A stretch of DNA of 64,000 nucleotides from Acidovorax sp. FJL06 (GTDB lineage Bacteria; Pseudomonadota; Gammaproteobacteria; Burkholderiales; Burkholderiaceae_C), in contig NZ_QAJR01000012.1 of the NCBI RefSeq assembly GCF_003852545.1, positions 50,942 to 114,941 of the forward strand. The letters run 5' to 3'. Of the stretch, positions 38,154 to 45,420 are shown in pieces. Position 1 is the stretch's first letter, and every line of letters starts with the position of its first letter. The notes under the pieces are model-generated. The model saw only the letters and a program-made list of their open reading frames with translations, made no database searches and was not told the DNA's origin. The translations under genes and the position numbers were made by a program.

Positions 38154-40037
38154 TTAGTTCGTTTTGGCCACAGCGGTGTCGGGTTCAGGCTTCCACACCT
38201 GGCCGATGGACACGCTCTTGAGCTTTTTCTGGCGGCCGTACCACAGGTTCACCAGGCCGCGCGAGAAGAACACGGCCGAGAACATGCTGGTCAGGATGCC
38301 GATGCAGTGCACCACGGCAAAGCCGCGCACCGGGCCGGAGCCGAAGGCCAGCAGCGCCAGGCCGGCGATCAGCGTGGTCACGTTCGAGTCCAGGATGGTG
38401 GCCCAGGCGCGTTCGTAGCCTGCGTGGATGGCGGCTTGCGGCGAGACGCCTTCGCGCAGTTCCTCGCGGATGCGTTCGTTGATCAGCACGTTGGAGTCGA
38501 TGGCCACGCCCAGGGCGAGTGCCATGGCGGCAATGCCGGGCAGCGTGAGCGTGGCCTGCAGCATCGACAGGATGGCCAGCAGCAAAAGCACGTTCACGGC
38601 CAGCGATACGGTGGAGAACACGCCGAACAGCGCGTAGTAGATGCACATGAAGACGGCGATCGCCACCATGCCCCAGACCACGCTGTGGATACCGCGCTCG
38701 ATGTTGTCGGCGCCCAGGCTGGGGCCGATGGTGTATTCCTCGATGATCTCCATGGGCGCGGCCAGCGAGCCGGCGCGCAGCAGCAGGGCCGTGTCGTTGG
38801 CCTCGGCCGTGGTCATGCGGCCCGAAATCTGCACCCGGCCGCCGCCGATTTCGGAGCGGATCACGGGGGCCGTGACCACCTCGCCCTTGCCCTTTTCGAA
38901 CAGCACGATGGCCATGCGCTTGCCCACGTTCTCTCGCGTGATGTCCTTGAAAATGCGCGAGCCCTTGGCATCCAGCGTGAGGTTCACGGTGGGCTCCTGC
39001 GTCTGGCCGTCAAAGCCAGGCTGGGCGTCGGTCAGGTTCTCGCCGGTCAGGATGACCTGCTTCTTCACGATGACAGGCTGGCCGCTGCGTTCCAGGTAAC
39101 GCTCGGAGCCAAACGGCACGGGGCCCCGGCCGGTTTCGGCGGAGCGGGCTTCGGTGCCTTCGTCCACCATGCGCACTTCCAGCGTGGCGGTGCGGCCCAG
39201 GATGTCCTTGGCCTTGGCCGTGTCCTGCACGCCGGGCAGCTGCACCACGATGCGGTCCAGGCCCTGCTGCTGGATCACGGGCTCGGCCACGCCCAGCTCG
39301 TTGATGCGGTTGTGCAGCGTGACGATGTTCTGCTTGAGCGCCTGTTCCTGCACGCGGCGCGTGGCCTCGGGCTTGATGGAGGCGCGCAGCTTGAACTCGC
39401 TGCCTTCGGGTGTGCTGGTCAGTTGCAGGTCGGTGAACTGGTCGGCAATCAGGTTGCGGGCCGCCGTCATCGTGGCCTCGTCGCGCACCTTGATATCGAC
39501 GTTCTGGCCTTCGCGGCTGATGCCGCCATGGCGGATGTTCTTGTCGCGCAGCGCGGTGCGGATGTCGCCCGCATACGACTCGGCCTTCTTGGTCAGGGCC
39601 GCCTGCATGTCCACCTGCAGCATGAAGTGCACGCCGCCGCGCAGGTCCAGGCCCAGGTACATGGGGTTGGCGTGCAGGGCCTTGAGCCACAGCGGCGAGC
39701 GCGATACCAGGTTCAGCGCCACGATGTAGGACGGGTCGTTGGCATCGGGCACCAGGGCCTTCTGGATGGCGTCCTTGGCCTTGAGCTGGGTGTCGGGCGT
39801 GTCAAAGCGCGCGCGCACCGAGTTGCCTTCCAGCGCCACGAAGTCGGGCGTCACGCCGGCGGCCTTGAGGGCTTCCTCCACCCGCTGCTGCACGGCGGTG
39901 TCCACCTTGATGGTGGCCTTGGCCGACGACACCTGCACGGCAGGGGCTTCGCCAAAGAAATTGGGCAGGGTGTACAAGGCCCCCACCAGCATCACGATCA
40001 CCAGGATCGCGTACTTCCAGACCGGATAACGGTTCAT
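38154..40037 (-). CDS. secD: protein translocase subunit SecD
   Basis: 627 residues. It begins MNRYPVWKYAILVIVMLVGA (helix 1), then has the MYLGLDLRGGVHFMLQVDM motif, a large periplasmic domain with the GLDRIVVQLPGVQD motif, and a C-terminal six-helix RND-like region containing ALGVAIDSNVLINERIREE. The periplasmic loop includes a longer insertion between about 290 and 400 than in E. coli. Partner of SecF (12 bases downstream) and YajC (134 bases upstream). Confidence 0.97.
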   Translation of the reverse strand: MNRYPVWKYAILVIVMLVGALYTLPNFFGEAPAVQVSSAKATIKVDTAVQQRVEEALKAAGVTPDFVALEGNSVRARFDTPDTQLKAKDAIQKALVPDANDPSYIVALNLVSRSPLWLKALHANPMYLGLDLRGGVHFMLQVDMQAALTKKAESYAGDIRTALRDKNIRHGGISREGQNVDIKVRDEATMTAARNLIADQFTDLQLTSTPEGSEFKLRASIKPEATRRVQEQALKQNIVTLHNRINELGVAEPVIQQQGLDRIVVQLPGVQDTAKAKDILGRTATLEVRMVDEGTEARSAETGRGPVPFGSERYLERSGQPVIVKKQVILTGENLTDAQPGFDGQTQEPTVNLTLDAKGSRIFKDITRENVGKRMAIVLFEKGKGEVVTAPVIRSEIGGGRVQISGRMTTAEANDTALLLRAGSLAAPMEIIEEYTIGPSLGADNIERGIHSVVWGMVAIAVFMCIYYALFGVFSTVSLAVNVLLLLAILSMLQATLTLPGIAAMALALGVAIDSNVLINERIREELREGVSPQAAIHAGYERAWATILDSNVTTLIAGLALLAFGSGPVRGFAVVHCIGILTSMFSAVFFSRGLVNLWYGRQKKLKSVSIGQVWKPEPDTAVAKTN

Positions 40038-40171
40038 GTTTACGCCTTTTCCACGCCCCGCCAGCCAACGCCGAGCAAGGGCCGCCCCGCCGCGCAGGTG
40101 GCGTCACCCCACCCGCGCACAGCGCGCGGGGCAGGGAAAGGCGCGCAGCGCCTGCGGGGAATGTTCATTGA

Positions 40172-40507
40172 TTACTTGACGGAACCCTTGGGCAGGACCT
40201 GGACCACGGCGCTGCGCTGCATTTGCACTTCCACGCCGCTGGCGATCTCGATGTGCAGGAAGCCTTCGGACAGGCGCGTGACCTTGCCGACGATGCCACC
40301 GGCGGTGGCCACTTCATCGCCCTTGGCGATGGCGTCGATCATGGCGCGGTGTTCTTTCTGGCGCTTCATCTGGGGGCGGATCATGACGAAGTACAGCACC
40401 ACAAACATGAGCACCAGGGGCAGCATGCCCGTCAGCGAAGACATGATGTCGCTACCGCCAGCGGCTGCGGCAGGTGCGGTTTGGGCAAAAGCGGAAGAAA
40501 TAAACAC
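40172..40507 (-). CDS. yajC: preprotein translocase accessory subunit YajC
   Basis: 111 residues from GTG at 40507 with GGAG seven bases upstream; an upstream extension to 40621 would add a basic, non-homologous leader. The single helix MLPLVLMFVVLYFVMIRPQM, with the RPQMKRQKEHR stretch and the later GDEVATAGGIVGKV, is typical of YajC. It is the first gene of the yajC-secD-secF operon. The frequent neighbours tgt and queA are not here; upstream is the ferredoxin oxidoreductase. Confidence 0.95.
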   Translation of the reverse strand: MFISSAFAQTAPAAAAGGSDIMSSLTGMLPLVLMFVVLYFVMIRPQMKRQKEHRAMIDAIAKGDEVATAGGIVGKVTRLSEGFLHIEIASGVEVQMQRSAVVQVLPKGSVK

Positions 40508-40689
40508 GGACGGGACTCCACAACGGATGGTCAAAATACACAAAAACCGCCAACGGCCGGCGCCAACGCGCCCGCCAGGGCGGAACAGGACATTGTATGC
40601 GGCGCTCCGCCTGCGCCCCAAGGGGTAAGACCCAGGCTGGCGGCGGGTGTTTGCGTGGGCAGACAGGGGGGCGAAGAGGGGGCTGGCAA

Positions 40690-40756
40690 TTCATCAAAAA
40701 AATGCTTGTAGCGCTTGATGGTAAAGCGCTGTAAGCTCTTCTTTTGATAGTAAAAA
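40690..40756. repeat. palindromic intergenic repeat, copy d
   Basis: GTAGCGCTTGATGGTAAAGC (from 40708) with GCTGTAAGCTCTTCTTTTGA after it matches the family at 14840 and 21905 closely. It lies right next to the terminator of the ferredoxin oxidoreductase gene. Confidence 0.85.
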
Positions 40757-40776
40757 GCCCGCGCAAGCGCGGGCTT
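40752..40776 (-). terminator. Rho-independent terminator of the ferredoxin oxidoreductase gene
   Basis: GCCCGCGC (40757-40764) pairs with GCGCGGGC (40767-40774). On the minus strand the stem is followed by TTTTT. It is 32 bases after the stop codon at 40808. Confidence 0.85.
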
Positions 40777-40807
40777 CTCCGTTCAGATGCAGGCGGGTGG
40801 CTGAACT

Positions 40808-43800
40808 TCAAGCCGCCTGGCGCTGGCTGGGTGCCACCTTGCCGCTGCGCCACTGGGCCATCAGGCCGTCCCACTTGGGGCGCGCCGCTTTCAGGTGGCG
40901 CTCCTTCACGTGGCCGTAGCCCCGGATTTCTTCGGGGATGCGGGCGATCTCCACGGCCAGGGCCAGGTTGTCGGCGTTCAGGCGGGCCAGCAGTTCGTCG
41001 ATAGCGGCGCGGTACTCCACGATCAGGGCGCGCTCCATGCGGCGCTCCTCGGTCTTGCCGAACACATCCAGCGCGGTGCCGCGCAGGCCTTTCATCTTGG
41101 CCAGCAGGCCGAAGGCGTTGCGCATCCAGGGGCCAAACGGCTGCTTGACCAGCTCGCCCTTGTCGTTCTTCTTGGCCGTGAGGGGTGGCGCGAGGTGGTG
41201 CACCAGCTTGTAGTCGCCTTCGAACATGCCCGCGATCTTGTCCGTGAAGGCCTTGTCGGTGTGCAGGCGCGCCACTTCGTACTCGTCCTTGTAGGCCATG
41301 AGCTTGAACAGGTAGCGGGCCACGGCCTCGGACAATTTGGTGCCGGTGCCCAGTTTCGCCTCGGCGGCCTTCACTTTCTCGACAAAGGCCTGGTAGTCGG
41401 CAGCGTAAGCAGCATTCTGGTAGCCGGTGAGGAATTCCACGCGCTTGCCGACCATTTCGGTGAGCGAAGGCTTCTTCACGAACTGGATCACCTGCGCGGC
41501 GGCAAACAGCGCCTGCACCGAGGCCAGGTCGTGCGCGCAGCGGCGGCCCCATTCAAACGCGGCCTTGTTGTTGTCCACCTGCACGCCGTTCAGCTCCATG
41601 GCGCGCATCAGCGATGCGAGCGTGAGGGGCACGCGGCCCTTTTGCCAGGCGTAGCCCAGCATCAGCGGGTTGGTGTAGATGCTGTCGCCCAGCAGCTGGG
41701 TGGCCACCTGTTCGGCATCAAAGCTGCCCACACCGCCTGCGCCCACGGCTGCCGCAATCGCGCTGTCGCAGTTGGCACCGGGGAACTGCCAGTTGGGGTT
41801 GGTCACGAAGGCCGCCGTGGGCGTGCCGTGCGTGTTGAGTGCCACAAAGGTGCGGCCCGGCTGCATCACGGCCAGCGTGTACTTGTGCGCCGCCACGATG
41901 GAGTCGCAGCCGATCACCAGGTCGGCCTTGGCGGTGTCGACCTTGGTGGTGTAGATGGCCTCGGGGCGGTTGGCGATCTGGATGTGGCTCCAGGTGGCGC
42001 CGCCCTTCTGGGCCAGGCCGCCGGCGTCTTGCGTGATGACGCCCTTGCCATCGAGGTGGGCGGCCATGCCCAGCAGCGAGCCGATGGTGATCACGCCCGT
42101 GCCGCCCACGCCGCCGACCACGATGCCCCAGGCGGCTTCGGCCACCGGCAGCACGGGTTCAGGAATGGAAGGCAGCGCCGACAGGTCGCCCTTCTTCTCC
42201 TTCTTGGGCTTCTTGAGTTGGCCGCCTTCCACCGTCACAAAACTGGGGCAGAAGCCGTTGACGCAGGAATAGTCCTTGTTGCAGGTGCTCTGGTTGATGC
42301 GGCGCTTGCGGCCGAATTCTGTCTCCACCGGCTCCACGGAAAGGCAGTTCGATTGGGTGGAGCAGTCGCCGCAGCCCTCGCACACCAGCTCGTTGATGAC
42401 CACGGTCTTGTCGGGCGTGGCCAGGGTGCCGCGCTTGCGGCGGCGGCGCTTTTCGGTGGCGCAGGTCTGGTCGTAGATGATGACCGTGCAACCCTTGATT
42501 TCGCGGAACTCGCGCTGGATGCGGTCAAGTTCGTCGCGGTGGAACACCTCGACGCCGGGCGGCAGGTCGTTGAGCAACTCGGGGTGGCCGGCGCGCACGG
42601 CGCTGCTGTCCTGATGGTGCGTGCGGCCGTGGTATTTCTGGGGTTCGTCGGTGACCACCACCAGCTTGACCACGCCTTCGGCACGCAGGCTGTGCGCGAT
42701 CTGCGCCACTGAATGGCCTTCGGGCCGCTCACCCACCTGCTGGCCACCGGTCATGGCCACGGCGTCGTTGTAGAGCACCTTGTAGGTGAGGTTGGCGCCC
42801 GAGGCGATGCTCTGGCGGATGGCCAGCAGACCGCTGTGGAAGTAGGTGCCATCGCCCAGGTTGGCAAACACATGGGGCTCGGTGGTGAACGGCGCCTGGC
42901 CCACCCAGGTCACGCCCTCGCCGCCCATCTGTGTGAAGGTGCTGGTCTTGCGGTCGGGCATCCAGCTGGCCATATAGTGGCAGCCGATGCCGGCCACGGC
43001 GCGCGAGCCCTCAGGCACGCGGGTGCTGGTGTTGTGCGGGCAGCCGCTGCAGAACCAGGGCGCGCGCTCGCCCGTGTCCATCTTGAGTTCGGCCATGCCG
43101 CGCTCGCTGGCCTCGATAACGGTGATGCGCGCGTCCATGCGCGCGATGATGTCGCTGGGCACGCCGAGCTTCTTCAGGCGCTTGGCGATCGCCTTGGCGA
43201 TGATGGCGGGCGTGAGGTCGGCCTTGGCGCGCAGCAGCCAGTTCTGGCTGGGGTTGGGCATGGACCATTCGCCGCCCGTGGCATCGCCCTCGGGCTCGTC
43301 GAACTTGCCCAGCACGTTGGGGCGCACGTCGGCGCGCCAGTTGTACAGCTCTTCTTTCAGCTGGTACTCGATGACCTGGCGCTTTTCCTCGACCACCAGG
43401 ATCTCCTGCAGCCCTTGCGCAAAGTCGCGCGTGATGGTGGCTTCGAGCGGCCACACCACGTTGACCTTGTGCACACGGATACCGAGCTGGCGGCAGGTGT
43501 CGTCGTCCAGGCCCAGGTCCACCAGGGCCTGGCGCGTGTCGTTGTAGGCCTTGCCGCTGGCGATGATGCCGAAGCGGTCCTGCTTGCCTTCAATCACGTT
43601 GTAGTTGAGCTTGTTGGCGCGCACATAGGCCAGGGCCGCGTACCACTTGTAGTCCATCAGGCGCGCTTCCTGCTCCAGCGGCGCATCGGGCCAGCGGATG
43701 TGCAGGCCGCCGGGCGGCATCACGAAGTCCTCGGGCATCACGATCTTCACGCGGTCGGGGTCGATGTTGATGCTGCTGGACGACTCCACCACCTCCTGGA

Positions 43801-44437
43801 TGGTCTTCATGCCCGACCACAGGCCCGAAAAGCGACTCATGGCAAACGCGTGCAGGCCCATGTCCAGGATTTCCTGCACGCTGCTCGGGAAGAACACCGG
43901 CGTGCCACAGGCCTTGAAGATGTGGTCGCTCTGGTGCGCGGCCGTGCTGCTCTTGCTGATGTGGTCGTCGCCCGCGATCGCGATCACGCCGCCGTGCTGG
44001 GCCGTGCCCGCCATGTTGGCGTGCTTGAACACGTCCGAGCAGCGGTCCACGCCCGGGCCCTTGCCGTACCAGATGCCGAACACGCCATCGAACTTCTTGC
44101 TTTGCGGGTACAGATCGAGCTGCTGCGTGCCCCACACGGCCGTGGCGCCCAGCTCTTCGTTCACGCCGGGCTGGAAGACGATGTTGTTGGCCGCCAGGTG
44201 CTTCTTGGCGGCCCACAGCGCCTGGTCATACGTGCCCAGCGGGGAGCCACGGTAGCCGCTGATGAAGCCGGCGGTGTTCAGCCCGGCGGCGGCATCACGC
44301 TGGCGCTGCAGCATGGGCAGGCGCACCAGGGCCTGCACCCCGCTCATGAAGGCCCGGCCGTGGTCCAAGGCGTATTTGTCGTCGAGCGTGACGGTTTCGA
44401 GAGCTTTGCGGATGTGCTCGGGCAGCGGGGCGTTCAC
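40808..44437 (-). CDS. fused indolepyruvate ferredoxin oxidoreductase family protein
   Basis: 1209 residues from GTG at 44437, preceded by a strong AAGGAGGT. The N-terminal half has pyruvate:ferredoxin oxidoreductase type pyrimidine-binding sequences (GFISGYRGSPLGTYDQAL) and a thiamine-diphosphate domain (VVTDEPQKYHGR region, GDGTYFHSGLLAI). A Cys cluster follows, CEGCGDCSTQSNC and later CNKDYSCVNGFC, for FeS centres, and the C-terminal part carries the gamma-type domain VGGVGGTGVITIGSLLGMAAH. Such fused proteins oxidatively decarboxylate 2-oxo acids from aromatic or branched-chain amino acids to acyl-CoA. It is divergent from an Lrp/AsnC regulator, which suits amino-acid control. Its first 20 codons are duplicated 161 bases upstream (see findings). 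Confidence 0.95.
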   Translation of the reverse strand: MNAPLPEHIRKALETVTLDDKYALDHGRAFMSGVQALVRLPMLQRQRDAAAGLNTAGFISGYRGSPLGTYDQALWAAKKHLAANNIVFQPGVNEELGATAVWGTQQLDLYPQSKKFDGVFGIWYGKGPGVDRCSDVFKHANMAGTAQHGGVIAIAGDDHISKSSTAAHQSDHIFKACGTPVFFPSSVQEILDMGLHAFAMSRFSGLWSGMKTIQEVVESSSSINIDPDRVKIVMPEDFVMPPGGLHIRWPDAPLEQEARLMDYKWYAALAYVRANKLNYNVIEGKQDRFGIIASGKAYNDTRQALVDLGLDDDTCRQLGIRVHKVNVVWPLEATITRDFAQGLQEILVVEEKRQVIEYQLKEELYNWRADVRPNVLGKFDEPEGDATGGEWSMPNPSQNWLLRAKADLTPAIIAKAIAKRLKKLGVPSDIIARMDARITVIEASERGMAELKMDTGERAPWFCSGCPHNTSTRVPEGSRAVAGIGCHYMASWMPDRKTSTFTQMGGEGVTWVGQAPFTTEPHVFANLGDGTYFHSGLLAIRQSIASGANLTYKVLYNDAVAMTGGQQVGERPEGHSVAQIAHSLRAEGVVKLVVVTDEPQKYHGRTHHQDSSAVRAGHPELLNDLPPGVEVFHRDELDRIQREFREIKGCTVIIYDQTCATEKRRRRKRGTLATPDKTVVINELVCEGCGDCSTQSNCLSVEPVETEFGRKRRINQSTCNKDYSCVNGFCPSFVTVEGGQLKKPKKEKKGDLSALPSIPEPVLPVAEAAWGIVVGGVGGTGVITIGSLLGMAAHLDGKGVITQDAGGLAQKGGATWSHIQIANRPEAIYTTKVDTAKADLVIGCDSIVAAHKYTLAVMQPGRTFVALNTHGTPTAAFVTNPNWQFPGANCDSAIAAAVGAGGVGSFDAEQVATQLLGDSIYTNPLMLGYAWQKGRVPLTLASLMRAMELNGVQVDNNKAAFEWGRRCAHDLASVQALFAAAQVIQFVKKPSLTEMVGKRVEFLTGYQNAAYAADYQAFVEKVKAAEAKLGTGTKLSEAVARYLFKLMAYKDEYEVARLHTDKAFTDKIAGMFEGDYKLVHHLAPPLTAKKNDKGELVKQPFGPWMRNAFGLLAKMKGLRGTALDVFGKTEERRMERALIVEYRAAIDELLARLNADNLALAVEIARIPEEIRGYGHVKERHLKAARPKWDGLMAQWRSGKVAPSQRQAA
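44379..44437 (-). repeat. 59-bp direct repeat, copy at the GTG start
   Basis: This is the first 20 codons of the ferredoxin oxidoreductase. It matches 44539-44597 except at the start codon and at six third-codon positions; every amino acid is unchanged. Confidence 0.95.
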
Positions 44438-44598
44438 AGTGCACCTCCTTCGCAAGCACGCTCGACGCCAAATCCGCTGCGCTCGGCGTTGCCGACCGCT
44501 GTGTATTTGTGCCTGCGGCCCAACCCGCCATGCGGGTTGTCGTCGAGCGTGACGGTCTCTAGGGCCTTGCGGATGTGCTCGGGCAGTGGGGCATTCAT
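44434..44598 (-). CDS. upstream mini-frame repeating the oxidoreductase N-terminus
   Basis: 54 residues. ATG at 44598 with TTGGAGA upstream. Residues 1-20 (MNAPLPEHIRKALETVTLDD) are identical to the N-terminus of the large enzyme, then an unrelated NPHGGLGRRHKYTAVGNAER... tail follows. The frame ends in TGA inside GTGA, overlapping the GTG start of the enzyme, and its last codons encode that gene's ribosome site (GAAGGAGGT). It is therefore placed like a coupled leader peptide. It may equally be debris from a partial duplication or insertion; no function is known. Confidence 0.6.
   Translation of the reverse strand: MNAPLPEHIRKALETVTLDDNPHGGLGRRHKYTAVGNAERSGFGVERACEGGAL
44520..44597 (-). repeat. 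second 59-bp repeat copy with adjoining hairpin
   Basis: The copy of the oxidoreductase start spans 44539-44597. Directly after it on the minus strand is AACCCGC-ATG-GCGGGTT, a perfect 7-bp stem, marking the edge of the approximately 100-base inserted segment. Confidence 0.8.
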
Positions 44599-44755
44599 GG
44601 CTATGTCTCCAATGGCTTTTTTGTGGGTCCGCGCCTTGTGGGCCGGTGGGGGGCAGAGTCCATCCGCCCGTTTAGGGCCGCGACTCCAATGTGGGAGAAG
44701 TGTATGTCTGTGCCGCTGATATGTCTTTGCGTTCTGTGCCGTGTTTAGGCTATTC

Positions 44756-44774
44756 TGAGAAAGGATCTTTCTCA
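44756..44774. promoter_or_regulatory. 19-bp palindrome, likely Lrp-type operator
   Basis: TGAGAAAG-GAT-CTTTCTCA is perfectly symmetrical except for the centre and lies 14-32 bases before the Lrp start, in the divergent region shared with the ferredoxin oxidoreductase gene. Lrp/AsnC proteins commonly bind such palindromes and repress their own gene. Confidence 0.65.
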
Positions 44775-44787
44775 ATGCAGCCATTTT

Positions 44788-45273
44788 GTGAACACTCTCG
44801 ACAAATTCGATATCGCCATCCTCAACGAGCTGCAGGCTGACGCCCGCCTGACGAATGCCGAACTGGCCCAGCGCGTGGGCCTGTCGGCCGCGCCCTGCTG
44901 GCGGCGCGTGCGGGCGCTAGAGGAGCAGGGCTTCATCAAGGGCTACCGCGCCGAGATCGACCGGCACAAGATCGGCCTCGGGGTGCTGGCCTTTGTGCGG
45001 CTGGACGCCGACCGCAGCACCGGCAACCTCACGCGCAAGATGGAAGAGGCGATCCGCCAGATCCCGGAGGTCGTGTCCTGCCACTACATCAGCGGCACCG
45101 GCACCTTCGAGCTGCAAGTGGTGGCGCGCGACCTGGACAGCTTCTCGCAGTTTGCGCGCGACGTGCTGCTCAACCTGCCCAATGTGAAGGACATGCACAC
45201 CAGCTTCTCGCTGGGCGAGGTCAAGGCCAGCAGCGCCCTGCCGCTCACGCACCTGGCGCGCGCCAAAACCTGA
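44788..45273 (+). CDS. Lrp/AsnC family transcriptional regulator
   Basis: 161 residues from GTG at 44788. The N-terminal helix-turn-helix is LDKFDIAILNELQADARLTN, then ELAQRVGLSAAPCWRRVRAL; the C-terminal RAM domain includes FVRLDADRSTGNLTRKMEEA and the GTFELQVVARDLDSFSQF stretch. It probably senses an amino acid. It is divergent from the indolepyruvate ferredoxin oxidoreductase gene, a typical target for this type. A 19-bp palindrome sits in front of its start. There is no strong ribosome site. Confidence 0.95.
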   Translation: MNTLDKFDIAILNELQADARLTNAELAQRVGLSAAPCWRRVRALEEQGFIKGYRAEIDRHKIGLGVLAFVRLDADRSTGNLTRKMEEAIRQIPEVVSCHYISGTGTFELQVVARDLDSFSQFARDVLLNLPNVKDMHTSFSLGEVKASSALPLTHLARAKT

Positions 45274-45300
45274 TTGCTATCCATTTGATAGCTTTTTGAG
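45272..45300. repeat. half copy of the palindromic repeat (reverse orientation)
   Basis: TTGCTATCCATTTGATAGCT, then TTTTGAG, corresponds to the right end (AGCTATCAAAT..ATAGC) of the repeat family in reverse. It lies directly after the Lrp gene stop and contains its own GCTAT/ATAGC inverted repeat with a T-run, so it may also terminate transcription. Confidence 0.5.
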
Positions 45301-45420
45301 ATGAAGGGACAAGCGCCAGAGCCCTGTTTTGCCTTCAGCGCAAGCCATGCCCCCTGGCCACTGTCGGACGAGCGCCCCGGCCCGCGCACGGCGCGGCCAA
45401 CCGCCGCACAATGGGCCCAC

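Noticed and set aside
34678-40628. Plus-strand frames of 878 and 1071 codons opposite DUF1631 and secF/secD/yajC
   Set aside because: They cross several intergenic gaps and the starts and stops of clear genes on the other strand, with low-complexity His/Gln/Gly-rich translations.
40895-44719. Plus-strand frames of 605 and 668 codons opposite the ferredoxin oxidoreductase
   Set aside because: Antisense shadows; the second even mirrors both copies of the 59-bp repeat.
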